A stretch of 64,000 nucleotides of DNA from Marivita sp046591575 (GTDB taxonomy: Bacteria > Pseudomonadota > Alphaproteobacteria > Rhodobacterales > Rhodobacteraceae): assembly GCF_046591575.1 (NCBI RefSeq), contig NZ_JBIQWA010000003.1:186001-250000 (forward strand), written 5' to 3'. Positions 34,230-43,156 of this stretch are shown piece by piece. Within the stretch, counting starts at the first letter, position 1. Each line of letters starts with the position of its first letter. Below the pieces are notes generated by a model. The model was given only the letters and a program-made list of their open reading frames with translations. It was not told where the DNA came from and made no database searches. The position numbers and the translations under genes were made by a program.

Positions 34230-35645
34230 TCAGGACGCCTGTTCGACGCCCTCTTCCAGATAGGCCACCCGGCTGCCCGCCTTGGAGCTCGTCACGACGC
34301 CCAGCGATTTCAGCTTGCGGTGCAGCGCGCTGCGTTCCATCCCGACGAAACTCGCCGTCCGGCTGATATTGCCGCCAAAGCGGTTGATCTGGGTCAGTAG
34401 GTATTCACGCTCGAACGCCTCGCGGGCATCGCGCAGGGGCATCGTGGCCAGCGTGCCCGACAGCACCACCCGGCCCTCTTCGTCCTCGGCTTGCGGCGAG
34501 TCCTGAGGCAGTTCGCGCGCGGCGATGTCGCCGGTGCCGTCGCCAAGGATCAGCACCCGTTCGATCAGGTTCTTCAACTGCCGCACATTGCCCGGCCAGA
34601 CCATCGTTTGCAGCAAGGCCACCGCGTCGCTGCTCAGGGCGCGTTTGGGCAGACCCTGCGTCTGGTTGAACAGCTCAACAAAATGTTCGGCCAACATCGG
34701 GATATCTTCGCGCCGGTCCTCCAGGCTGGGCACAGAGATCGGCACCACGTTCAACCGGTGATACAGCTCCTCGCGGAACGTCCCTTCGGCAATCGCATCC
34801 TGCAGATCGCGGTTGGTCGAGGAAATCACCCGCAGATCGACGCGCACCTTGTCGGCCCCGCCCACGCGCTGGAATTGCTGATCCACCAGAACCCGCAGGA
34901 TCTTGGATTGCGTGCCCAGCGGCATATCGGCAACCTCGTCGAAATAAACCACCCCGCCATGCGCCTGCTCCAACAGCCCCGGCTCTACGCCGCGTTCGGG
35001 GGTTTCGCGCCCGAACAGCACTTCCTCCATCGTTTCAGGGGCCACACCGGCGCAATTGACCGTCACAAACGGAGCGCTGGCGCGGTTGGAATTGGCATGG
35101 ATATAGCGCGCCGCCACTTCCTTGCCGCTGCCTGCAGGCCCCGACAACAACACCCGCCCGTTGGATTTGGTCACTTTGTCCAGATTCGACACAAGCGTCC
35201 GGAAGGCCGCGCATTCGCCCACCATTTCCGCCACATCGGTCTCGCGCCGTTTGAGCTTTTGGTTTTCGCGGCGCAACCGGCTGGTTTCCATCGCCCGACG
35301 GATGACCACCAGCAACTGGTCGATATTAAAGGGCTTTTCGATAAAGTCATACGCCCCCTGCTTGATCGCCGCGACCGCGATTTCGATATTGCCATGGCCG
35401 GAAATGATCACCACAGGCACGTCCGGATTGTCGCGCTTGACGGTCTTGAGAATGTCGATCCCGTCCATCTTGCTGTCTTTGAGCCAGATATCGAGGATCA
35501 AAAGCGATGGCTCTTCGGCGTTGATCTCGGTCATCGCCTCCGAGGAATTGCCCGCCAATCGGGTGGTGTATCCTTCATCCTCAAGGATATCGCCGATGAG
35601 TTCGCGGATATCGCGCTCGTCGTCTACAATCAGAATGTCGCTCAT
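34230..35645 (-). CDS. ntrX: nitrogen regulation response regulator NtrX (lacks GAFTGA)
   Basis: NtrX is the response regulator partnered with NtrY. The 471 residues from ATG 35645 contain a receiver domain with phosphoacceptor Asp52 (LILDIWLKDSK) and Lys104 (EKPFN). An AAA+ domain follows, with Walker A GPAGSGKE (169-176) and Walker B GGVVYFDEVAD. A Fis-type helix-turn-helix closes the protein (NISRTASFVGMERSALHRKL). Where sigma54 activators have GAFTGA, this protein reads FGRETPERGVEPG (about 211-223). It is therefore unlikely to remodel sigma54 holoenzyme. GGTGAGG precedes the start; ntrY ends 27 bp upstream. Confidence 0.95.
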   Translation of the reverse strand: MSDILIVDDERDIRELIGDILEDEGYTTRLAGNSSEAMTEINAEEPSLLILDIWLKDSKMDGIDILKTVKRDNPDVPVVIISGHGNIEIAVAAIKQGAYDFIEKPFNIDQLLVVIRRAMETSRLRRENQKLKRRETDVAEMVGECAAFRTLVSNLDKVTKSNGRVLLSGPAGSGKEVAARYIHANSNRASAPFVTVNCAGVAPETMEEVLFGRETPERGVEPGLLEQAHGGVVYFDEVADMPLGTQSKILRVLVDQQFQRVGGADKVRVDLRVISSTNRDLQDAIAEGTFREELYHRLNVVPISVPSLEDRREDIPMLAEHFVELFNQTQGLPKRALSSDAVALLQTMVWPGNVRQLKNLIERVLILGDGTGDIAARELPQDSPQAEDEEGRVVLSGTLATMPLRDAREAFEREYLLTQINRFGGNISRTASFVGMERSALHRKLKSLGVVTSSKAGSRVAYLEEGVEQAS

Positions 35646-35672
35646 TGCCTCACCTTTATCTCTGGTCATTCG

Positions 35673-37964
35673 TCACATTTCAATTTCGCGAAGCGCTGCC
35701 GATGGATTGGCAGCCGTGGGGGTGTCTGGCTGTGGCACATCGGGCAACACCGGCAGCCGGATGATCGCCATGGCACCGCGCCGGCCGGTGTCGTCAAAGG
35801 CGGATGCCTGTTCCAGAACCAGCGTCCCGCCATGTTCTTCGATGATTTTCTTCACAATCGGCAGGCCCAGCCCGGTGCCTTTCTCGCGTGTCGTCACATA
35901 AGGCTCAAAGATGCGCGACGTGTCTTCCGGCAGGCCGATTCCATTGTCCTCGATCCGGATCTCCGCTGTGCCGCCCTCCACCGTACAGGTGACGCGGATT
36001 TCCGGAAAGATCGCAGCGTCCGGCTCTTTTTCGCGCAGTGTTTCAATGGCTTCGCCTGCGTTCTTGATCAGGTTGGTAAAGGCCTGCCCGATCATGGTCG
36101 CGTCCACCTCTGCCGGTATACCAGAGGTTGGCAGATCGGTTGAAAAGGTGACATCCGGCTGGCCGGTTTCCTGTAAAAGCACCGCGCCGCGCAGGATATC
36201 CACCAGATCCTCTGGTTTGCGCTCTGGCTCTGGCATGCGGGCGAATTTGGAAAACTCATCAACAATGCGCCGCAAGTCGTTGGTTTGGCGCACAATCACG
36301 TCTGTCATCTGTTCCAGATCCTGCGCGTCGGACTCGGGCAGTTGCTTGCGGAACTTCCGGCGAATGCGCTCGGCTGACAATTGGATCGGCGTCAGCGGGT
36401 TCTTGATCTCATGCGCAATGCGCCGCGCCACGTCTCCCCAGGCAGCCATGCGTTGGGCGCTGACCAGATCGGTCACATCATCGAATGCAACCACATACCC
36501 TTCGAGCCCCCCATCGGCGCGCCGCCGTGTGGACAAGCGGACCAGCAGGTTTTCCAACCGACCTTCGCGGCTGACCTTGATCTCGTCCTGCGCGGTTTCG
36601 ATCCCCTGATCGCGCAACCGATGGAACAAGGGGCCAAATTCCGGCACAGCCACGGTGATTTCGACGCTGCGCTGGTTGTCCTGCCAGCCCAAAAGCCGTT
36701 CTGCCGACCGGTTCACGAATGTCACCCGACCTTCGGCGTCCAACCCCACCACACCGGATGTCACCGATGTCAGAACCGAATCAAACAGCCGCTGGCGGCG
36801 TTCGATCTGACGGGTGTTGTCCAGCAATGTTTCGCGCTGGCCTTTCAACTGACGGGTCATTTGGTTGAAGTAGCGGCCCAGCATGGCGATTTCGTCGTCG
36901 CCCTCTTCTTCGAGCACCTTCACATCCAGATCGCCGGACCCGACGCGTTGGGCGGCACCGGTCAGGCGGCCGACTGGGCGGCTGAGCCGCTCGGCAAACC
37001 ACAGGCCAAGCCAAACAGCGGCGAGGATCAACAAAAACGCAAATCCAAGATAAAGCAGCGCAAAATCAAACAGCACGCGACCCCGGTCGTTTTCCTGCTG
37101 CTGGTAAAACCGCGCGGTTTGCTGCGTGTCATCCAGCAGGTTCAGGATCTGACCATCGACTTCGCGTGTGATATACAAATAGCGGTCGCCGAACGCCCGC
37201 AGCGGCACAAGCGCGCGGAATTCATTGTTGTCCCAATCGGGGACCAGAGAAATGCCGATTTCGCTGGCTTCGGCAAAATTCGACGGCGCTGGGCGTTCAT
37301 AGTCAAACAGATAGGACCGCTCTCCCCGGACGCGGATTTCACCTGCACTGTCAATGACATAGGCTTCGCGCAACCCGCGCTGGATCTGGGCCTGCCCCTG
37401 GCTGAGCGCTTGCCGTAATTCGCCATCATCCATGATGAAGGTCGCCCGCCGATTGGCATCCAGAAACGACGCCAGCGCGCGCGCGTCCTGAATAAGACCC
37501 TCGCGATGCTCTTCCTCATAGGCTTCTGCAGCTGAAAGCGATGCGCCGACCACGTTGCGCACCCGGTCGGAAAACCATGTCTCCAAGCCGATATTGATTG
37601 TCAGCACCGCAAACACCGCCACCGTGATTGTCGGCAACAGCGCCATCAGCGCAAACGCCCCGGTCAGTCGCAGATGCAGGCGCGATCCGGCTGATTTGGC
37701 CCGGCGCGCCGCGATCAGACTGACCACACGGCTGAGCACCAGAGCGGCCAGCAACAGGACGTAGATCAGATCGGCCAGCAGAACCAGCCGCAGGTTCAAC
37801 TGCGCGCCCGTGCCGGTGTCGAACGGGCCAAGAACCAGAAACGTGGCCAACGCCAACACAGGCCCCAGCACCACCAGACCCAGGGTCATGGCATTTTGAT
37901 AGCGCCGCTGTCGGCGCATCCGGCTTAACCGGGTCCAGGTCAATGAACGTGCCCAGGTGGCCAC
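35673..37964 (-). CDS. ntrY: nitrogen regulation sensor histidine kinase NtrY
   Basis: NtrY is a membrane kinase for NtrX and, in relatives, a sensor of nitrogen or redox state. From GTG 37964 it has 763 residues. There are two N-terminal membrane helices, a third near the basic SRLHLRLTG, and a periplasmic region, followed by a last helix (FALLYLGFAFLLILAAVWLG) and HAMP. The PAS domain has GLDAEGRVTFVNRSAERLLG, and the HisKA site is AHEIKNPLTPIQ with His518. The ATPase part contains GLGLPIVKKI. The frame is open to 38048, and ATG 37919 is an alternative start. Confidence 0.93.
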   Translation of the reverse strand: MATWARSLTWTRLSRMRRQRRYQNAMTLGLVVLGPVLALATFLVLGPFDTGTGAQLNLRLVLLADLIYVLLLAALVLSRVVSLIAARRAKSAGSRLHLRLTGAFALMALLPTITVAVFAVLTINIGLETWFSDRVRNVVGASLSAAEAYEEEHREGLIQDARALASFLDANRRATFIMDDGELRQALSQGQAQIQRGLREAYVIDSAGEIRVRGERSYLFDYERPAPSNFAEASEIGISLVPDWDNNEFRALVPLRAFGDRYLYITREVDGQILNLLDDTQQTARFYQQQENDRGRVLFDFALLYLGFAFLLILAAVWLGLWFAERLSRPVGRLTGAAQRVGSGDLDVKVLEEEGDDEIAMLGRYFNQMTRQLKGQRETLLDNTRQIERRQRLFDSVLTSVTSGVVGLDAEGRVTFVNRSAERLLGWQDNQRSVEITVAVPEFGPLFHRLRDQGIETAQDEIKVSREGRLENLLVRLSTRRRADGGLEGYVVAFDDVTDLVSAQRMAAWGDVARRIAHEIKNPLTPIQLSAERIRRKFRKQLPESDAQDLEQMTDVIVRQTNDLRRIVDEFSKFARMPEPERKPEDLVDILRGAVLLQETGQPDVTFSTDLPTSGIPAEVDATMIGQAFTNLIKNAGEAIETLREKEPDAAIFPEIRVTCTVEGGTAEIRIEDNGIGLPEDTSRIFEPYVTTREKGTGLGLPIVKKIIEEHGGTLVLEQASAFDDTGRRGAMAIIRLPVLPDVPQPDTPTAANPSAALREIEM

Positions 37965-38063
37965 AGCCAACCCCCGCCTTGATGTGCCGCACAGCCCGGC
38001 TACCGCAATATTTTGTGGCCTCGGCCTGCTGCGTGACAGCCGAAGCACTATTATGTGGCAGTT

Positions 38064-39434
38064 TTACATCAATTTACGACGGCGTGTCACCTGAATATCG
38101 AGGTCGGTGATCTTCTTTCTGAGGGTATTTCGGTTAATCCCGAGCAATTCCGCGCATTTCGCCTGATTTCCGCCGGTCGCTTCAAGCGCGATTTCAATCA
38201 GAGGGGTTTCGATTTCGCGCAGGATTCGCGGATAAAGCCCCGGTGGCGGCAGCATATTTCCATGCAGATCGAAATATCGCCGCAAATGGCGCGCAACCGA
38301 CGCGCTGAGCTTTTCACTGTCACCGCCGCGCAGAACCGGGCCGGTCTCCGGCTGATTTCCAAGTACGTTTTCCACCTCGGCGCGGCTGATCTCGTCACTG
38401 CGCGAGGTCAGGCTCAACCGGCGCACCACATTTTCCAGCTGACGCACATTGCCCGGCCAACTATAGGCGCGGCACAGATCGGTGGCCTCTTCGGACATCC
38501 AGCGTTTCGCAGCACCATCGCGTTCCGCGCGGATCAGAAAATGATCGGTCAGCAAGGAAATATCGTCCACCCGGTCGCGCAGCGGCGGCACCGCGATCGT
38601 GGCCCCGCTGATGCGATAATACAGATCCTCGCGCACGCCTGACGTGGACATGCCCTGCCCCGGATCAGTCTGGCTGGTCGCGATAAAGCGTGGCGCGTGG
38701 TCGTCCGGCCCATCCATCATGCGCACGATGCGGGCCTGAACCTCGTCGGGGATATCGGCCAGCTCGTCGATCAAAAGCGTGCCACCGCGCACCCGCGCCA
38801 GAATCCGCGCAGGCCCTTCTAGATCGGCAAGATCACTGCCGGTGACCGTCACAAACGGCAAGGACCGCCGATCCGAAAAATCGTGTAGCGCTTTGGCGAT
38901 CAGCGATTTCCCGGTGCCGGATTCGCCGCAGACCAGCACCGGCAAATCGGTGTTCATCACCTTGGCCACCAGCCGGTAAAGCGCCTGCATGGCGGATGTC
39001 TTGCCCACAAGGGGCAGATCGTCGGGGGCCGCGTCGTCGTTCGGGCGCGGGGTCTGTCGGGCCGATGGGCTCCGGGTTTCCAGCGCCTTGGCGGTGCGCT
39101 TCATCAGGTCGGGCAAATCAAACGGCTTGGGCAGGTAATCATACGCCTCGGCCTCGGCGGCCTGAATCGCGGTCATGATGGTGTTCTGCGCCGAAATCAC
39201 GATAACTGGAAGGCCGGGCCGGTCCTGGGCGATCTTCGGCAGCATCTCAAGCCCATTGCCATCCGGCATCACCACATCCGAAATCACCACATCGCCCTTG
39301 CCTTCGGCGACCCAGCGCATGAGCGTGGTCAAAGACGACGTCGCGTGCACCTTACAGCCCGCGCGCGTCAGCGCCTGGGTCAGAACGGTGCGGATCGTAC
39401 GATCATCATCAGCAACAAGAACTGTGCCATCCAT
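38064..39434 (-). CDS. ntrC: nitrogen regulation response regulator NtrC (Rhodobacter type, lacks GAFTGA)
   Basis: NtrC controls nitrogen-assimilation genes when phosphorylated by NtrB. The 456 residues have a receiver domain with Asp53 (VISDVVMPDGNG) and Lys103 (LPKPFD). The AAA+ domain has Walker A CGESGTGKS (169-177) and Walker B GGTLLIDELADIP. A Fis-type DNA-binding end follows (NQAKCAELLGINRNTLRKKI). Between FVTVTGSDL and RVRGGTLL about 25 residues normally present, including GAFTGA, are missing. This matches the NtrC of Rhodobacter capsulatus, known to work with sigma70 RNA polymerase. Its start overlaps the ntrB stop. Confidence 0.96.
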   Translation of the reverse strand: MDGTVLVADDDRTIRTVLTQALTRAGCKVHATSSLTTLMRWVAEGKGDVVISDVVMPDGNGLEMLPKIAQDRPGLPVIVISAQNTIMTAIQAAEAEAYDYLPKPFDLPDLMKRTAKALETRSPSARQTPRPNDDAAPDDLPLVGKTSAMQALYRLVAKVMNTDLPVLVCGESGTGKSLIAKALHDFSDRRSLPFVTVTGSDLADLEGPARILARVRGGTLLIDELADIPDEVQARIVRMMDGPDDHAPRFIATSQTDPGQGMSTSGVREDLYYRISGATIAVPPLRDRVDDISLLTDHFLIRAERDGAAKRWMSEEATDLCRAYSWPGNVRQLENVVRRLSLTSRSDEISRAEVENVLGNQPETGPVLRGGDSEKLSASVARHLRRYFDLHGNMLPPPGLYPRILREIETPLIEIALEATGGNQAKCAELLGINRNTLRKKITDLDIQVTRRRKLM

Positions 39435-40540
39435 CAGCGTGGCTCCTTTAGGGTGTGCGGGGCCCGAGGCAGTGAAATCCGAAACCGGGTTTTGCCGGGA
39501 ACCGATTCGACCGCGATCCAGCCATCGTGATCCGAGATGATCTTGCTGACCAAGGCCAGCCCCAGCCCGGTTCCATTGTCCCGCCCCGAAACAAACGGAT
39601 CGAACACATCTCCCTTGATCTCGGAGGGCAATCCGGGGCCGTCATCAATCACTTCGATCTGCAAGGGCAGCGATTGGCCGGACCCGTCCGCGCGGCGCAG
39701 GCTGTAGCTGTGTTCGTAATAGGTCCGCAGACGAATCTGCCCCCCGGTTTTGGGATCAGCGGCCTCTGACGCGTTCTTGATCAGGTTCATCACCACCTGC
39801 AGCAGCTGGTCCGCATCTCCGACAGTCAGCGGCAAGGACGGATCGTAATCCTCCACAATCGACATATGCGCGCCCACACCCAAAAGCGCCGAGCGGCGCG
39901 CGCGGTCCAGAACATCGTGCAGATTGACCGGAACGCGCTCCGGTTCGGACAGATTGCCGAATTGCTCGACCTGGCCCAACAGTTTTACGATACGTCTGGT
40001 TTCCTCGACAATCAGGTCGGTCAGTTCCTGATCCCCGGATGTGAGGTTCATGCTTAACAGCTGTGCCGCGCCGGTGATGCCGGCCAGCGGGTTCTTGATT
40101 TCGTGCGCAAGCATTTCGGCCATGCCAATGGCGGATTTGGCCGCCGATTTGACGGTCTGGCTTTGGTTGACCCGCCCTGCCAATTCGCGCGGGCTGATCA
40201 GCAGGATCATACAGGTGTCATGGCCCTGCACCGGCGCGATCTGCAAATTGCACACCAAAGGCGCCCGCGACCCGGTGCCAATATCCACATCGTTGACAAA
40301 CAAAGGCGTGCCGTTGTCACGGGCGCGGGCAAGGCTTTTTTCCATCGGGGCATCGACGGTCACCCTGTCCCAGATGGGCTGACCGCGCAGCCATTTGGCC
40401 GAATTGTTCAAAAAGCCTTCTGCGGCGGGGTTCATATCGACAATCCGGTCCTGCGCGTCGATCACAATCGCCGGAACCGGCAGCGACGACCAGATGGCGG
40501 CCTCATCGATCGCAGGCACAATGTCCGATGAGGCGGTCAT
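39434..40540 (-). CDS. ntrB: nitrogen regulation sensor kinase NtrB
   Basis: NtrB is a soluble kinase and phosphatase for NtrC, controlled by the PII protein. In the 368 residues the PAS domain covers about 10-120 (PVPAIVIDAQDRIVDMNPAAE). The phosphorylated histidine is in MLAHEIKNPLAGITGAAQ, and the N, D/F and G boxes are QVVMNLIKNASEA, EVIDDGPGLP and DNGTGLGLALV. ATG 40540 overlaps the dusB stop as ATGA. The ntrC start shares its last base. This is the classic nifR3-ntrB-ntrC operon of Rhodobacter. Confidence 0.96.
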   Translation of the reverse strand: MTASSDIVPAIDEAAIWSSLPVPAIVIDAQDRIVDMNPAAEGFLNNSAKWLRGQPIWDRVTVDAPMEKSLARARDNGTPLFVNDVDIGTGSRAPLVCNLQIAPVQGHDTCMILLISPRELAGRVNQSQTVKSAAKSAIGMAEMLAHEIKNPLAGITGAAQLLSMNLTSGDQELTDLIVEETRRIVKLLGQVEQFGNLSEPERVPVNLHDVLDRARRSALLGVGAHMSIVEDYDPSLPLTVGDADQLLQVVMNLIKNASEAADPKTGGQIRLRTYYEHSYSLRRADGSGQSLPLQIEVIDDGPGLPSEIKGDVFDPFVSGRDNGTGLGLALVSKIISDHDGWIAVESVPGKTRFRISLPRAPHTLKEPR

Positions 40541-41520
40541 GCGGCGCATTGCCTGTTGTCCAGCAGCGCCTCTGGCAGGGCTGCAAACACCCGCTTTGGG
40601 TCTGTGTCGGTCAGGATGGACTTGCGCAACGCGGGCGCGGTGCCCGCGTCTTGCATATACCAGCCCAGATGTTTGCGCGCGACACGCGACCCCAGATCGG
40701 CGCCATAAAACGACAGCATGGCGTCGTAATGCGTGCGGACCATGTCAACCAGGGCTGTGCCGGTCGGGATCATGGGACGCGGCGTGCCAAACAGGTCCGC
40801 CGCGATCTCGGCCAGTTTCCAGGGCTTGCCCTGCGCGCCGCGTCCGATCATCACGCCATCGGCCCCGCTTTGCGCAAGCGCCCTGCGCGCCGTATCGGAA
40901 TCACGGATGTCCCCGTTGGCAATGACCGGAATGGACACGGCATGTGTCACCTGCCGGATCGCGCGCCAATCGGCCTGGCCCTTGTAGAACTGACAGCGTG
41001 TCCGACCGTGGATCACAATCATCGCAATCCCCAGCGCTTCGGCCCGTTGCGCCAGATCGGCGGCATTGTGGCTTGCGTCATCCCAGCCCAGCCGCGTTTT
41101 CAACGTCACCGGCACCGACACCGCAGAGACCACAGCTTCTATCAGGCGGCAGGCATGATCCAGATCGCGCAGCAAGGCAGAGCCGGAATACCCACCCACA
41201 ACTTTCTTGGCCGGGCATCCCATATTGATGTCGATCACCTGCGCGCCCATGGCTTCGACCCTGCGCGCGGCCTCGGCCATCGCGTCCGGTGTGCGACCGG
41301 CCAGCTGCACCGAGGTGTTGCCAATCCCCGCCCCCAGCTCGGCTTTTTCACGGGTGCCGGGGCGTGCGGTCAGAAATTCACCGCTTGCGATCATCTCGGA
41401 CACCACCCGCCCTGCGCCAAACTGCGACACCAGACTGCGAAACGGCAGATCGGTGATCCCGGCCAAAGGTGCCAAAAGCACGGGTGGCGACATCAGACTG
41501 TGAAAACTGGTCAAAGACAC
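40537..41520 (-). CDS. dusB: tRNA-dihydrouridine synthase (NifR3/DusB)
   Basis: DusB reduces uridines in the tRNA D-loop using FMN and NADPH; in Rhodobacter it was named NifR3 as the first gene of the ntrBC operon. The 327 residues show LAPLAGITDLPFRSL (FMN-site start), the catalytic cysteine in NMGCPAKKVVGGYSG, KTRLGWDD and IHGRTRCQFYKGQADW. The GTG at 41520 is the longest start; ATG 41493 (MSPPVLLAPLAG) is also possible. Neither has a clear ribosome site. The 41521-41700 gap to divergent ispF should hold the ntr operon promoter. Confidence 0.95.
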   Translation of the reverse strand: MSLTSFHSLMSPPVLLAPLAGITDLPFRSLVSQFGAGRVVSEMIASGEFLTARPGTREKAELGAGIGNTSVQLAGRTPDAMAEAARRVEAMGAQVIDINMGCPAKKVVGGYSGSALLRDLDHACRLIEAVVSAVSVPVTLKTRLGWDDASHNAADLAQRAEALGIAMIVIHGRTRCQFYKGQADWRAIRQVTHAVSIPVIANGDIRDSDTARRALAQSGADGVMIGRGAQGKPWKLAEIAADLFGTPRPMIPTGTALVDMVRTHYDAMLSFYGADLGSRVARKHLGWYMQDAGTAPALRKSILTDTDPKRVFAALPEALLDNRQCAA

Positions 41521-41700
41521 CGAGGCATTCCTTGTTGGACGTTCGTGAGCTACGCTGAGCGGGGCGTTTGATCAATGAATTTAGCCTGAAAAACAGACCG
41601 CGACAGAGCATTTGCCTATTTATTGGGCAAACAGCCCAGAGAGATTGCACAGGCCCCAGACAGTTCGTAGACACAGCAGCGCGAGGCAAAGGGATGAGTG

Positions 41701-42180
41701 ATGAAAATTCGACTGGGCAACGGGTATGACGTTCACAAGTTTGGCCCCGGGGATCATGTCACCCTGTGCGGTGTGACCGTGCCTCATGATCACGCGCTTG
41801 TCGGGCATTCCGATGCCGATGTCGGGATGCATGCCATCACCGATGCGCTGTATGGTGCGCTGGCCGAGGGCGATATCGGTCAGCATTTTCCGCCGTCCGA
41901 CCCGCAATGGAAAGGTGCGGCAAGCGACATCTTTCTGAAACACGCGGCCCATCTGGTGCGCGATCGCGGGTTCGAGATCTGTAACGTCGATTGCACGCTT
42001 GTCTGCGAATTTCCCAAGATCGGCCCACATGCGCAACAGATGCGTCAAAGCCTGGCCGACCTTCTGAACATCCCTGTGTCAGACGTATCGGTCAAGGCCA
42101 CCACATCGGAAAAGCTGGGCTTTACCGGGCGCGGAGAAGGGATCGCGGCGCTGGCCACCGCGGCTTTGGTGGCACCATGA
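41701..42180 (+). CDS. ispF: 2-C-methyl-D-erythritol 2,4-cyclodiphosphate synthase
   Basis: IspF makes the cyclic diphosphate of the MEP isoprenoid pathway. In the 159 residues the metal ligands are in NGYDVHKFG (Asp10, His12) and in HSDADVGMHAITDALYG, and the C-terminal TTSEKLGFTGRGEGIAA is conserved. ATG 41701 follows AAAGGG. It stands alone, whereas many Rhodobacterales carry an ispD-ispF fusion. The stop overlaps the pgpA start. Confidence 0.95.
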   Translation: MKIRLGNGYDVHKFGPGDHVTLCGVTVPHDHALVGHSDADVGMHAITDALYGALAEGDIGQHFPPSDPQWKGAASDIFLKHAAHLVRDRGFEICNVDCTLVCEFPKIGPHAQQMRQSLADLLNIPVSDVSVKATTSEKLGFTGRGEGIAALATAALVAP

Positions 42181-42665
42181 TGAAGCTGGTCGCGACCTTT
42201 TTTGGCGTCGGGCTTTTGCGCCCTGCCCCCGGCACATGGGGATCACTGGCAGCGCTGCCGGTGGCTTATGCCATTCTGGCATTTGGCGGATTTTGGTTAT
42301 TGGTCAACCTGACGGTCTTTGTGTTCATGTCAGGCTGGATCGCCACCAAAGAGGTGACGCGCGGCAAAGAGGACCACGACCCGTCCTATATCGTGATTGA
42401 CGAAGTGGTCGGTCAATGGATCGCGCTGTTTCCGGTGGGGTATGGGGCGCTCATGATGGGGGTGTCGATTGATGCGTTGTGGCCCGGCTGGATAGCGGCC
42501 TTTGTCCTGTTCCGGGTGTTTGACATCACCAAACCCTGGCTTGTCGGGCGGGCGGATGCCCGCAATGACGCTTTGGGGGTCATGATGGATGATGTCTTTG
42601 CCGGGTTCTTTGCGGCGATTGGCGTGATCGCGCTGGCGGCGTTTGCGCATCTGGTGCTGATGTGA
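42177..42665 (+). CDS. pgpA: phosphatidylglycerophosphatase A
   Basis: PgpA removes the phosphate from phosphatidylglycerol phosphate to finish phosphatidylglycerol. The 162 residues carry the N-terminal GLLRPAPGTWGSLAALPVAY, the catalytic acidic block DPSYIVIDEVVGQWIAL, and RVFDITKPWLVGRADAR with about three to four membrane helices. The start is one of two adjacent ATG codons (42177 or 42180) overlapping the ispF stop. It is translated next to cinA by a GTGA overlap. Confidence 0.93.
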   Translation: MMKLVATFFGVGLLRPAPGTWGSLAALPVAYAILAFGGFWLLVNLTVFVFMSGWIATKEVTRGKEDHDPSYIVIDEVVGQWIALFPVGYGALMMGVSIDALWPGWIAAFVLFRVFDITKPWLVGRADARNDALGVMMDDVFAGFFAAIGVIALAAFAHLVLM

Positions 42666-43150
42666 CCGATCCTGTGGCAAAAAGTATTCTGCGCCGGGCC
42701 ACGGCATTGGGGATCACCGTCACCACCGCCGAAAGCTGCACCGGAGGAATGGTGGCGGCCGCGATCACGGATATTGCCGGGTCCTCGACGATTTTCGAAC
42801 GCGGCTTTGTGACGTATTCAAATGTCGCCAAGACAGACATGCTGGGCGTGGCCCCCGCCACGTTGGACGAATTCGGCGCCGTGTCCGAACCCGTGGCCGC
42901 CGAAATGGCGCAAGGCGCTTTGATGCAGGCGCAAGCCGGTTTGGCCGTGGCCATCACCGGGATCGCAGGCCCCGGCGGATCAGAGCATAAACCGGAAGGT
43001 CGGGTTTGTTTCGGGCTGGCCTCGGGCTCCGGGGTGACTACACAGACGGTCGAGTTTGGTGCCCTTGGGCGCGCATCGGTCCGTGCCGCGTCTCGCGACC
43101 ATGCGCTGCGCCTGTTGGACCAGGCGCTGGCCGGAATGCCGTCAGCCTAG
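42662..43150 (+). CDS. CinA-family C-terminal domain amidohydrolase (nicotinamide-nucleotide amidase)
   Basis: This is a free-standing CinA C-terminal domain of 162 residues, a type that deamidates nicotinamide mononucleotide (PncC activity) in NAD recycling. Marks are TTAESCTGGMVAAAITDIAG near the start, VVTYSNVAKTDMLGV-like FVTYSNVAKTDMLGV and ITGIAGPGGSEHKPEGRVCF. The N-terminal molybdopterin-binding-like domain of full CinA is absent. Start GTG 42662 overlaps the pgpA stop (GTGA). It is the last gene of ispF-pgpA-cinA and is convergent with the MmgE/PrpD gene. Confidence 0.9.
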   Translation: MTDPVAKSILRRATALGITVTTAESCTGGMVAAAITDIAGSSTIFERGFVTYSNVAKTDMLGVAPATLDEFGAVSEPVAAEMAQGALMQAQAGLAVAITGIAGPGGSEHKPEGRVCFGLASGSGVTTQTVEFGALGRASVRAASRDHALRLLDQALAGMPSA

Positions 43151-43156
43151 AATTTG

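Noticed and set aside
34491..36143. 550-codon plus-strand open frame antisense to ntrX and ntrY
   Set aside because: The minus strand encodes complete NtrX and NtrY; the antisense product is His/Arg rich and crosses the gene border.
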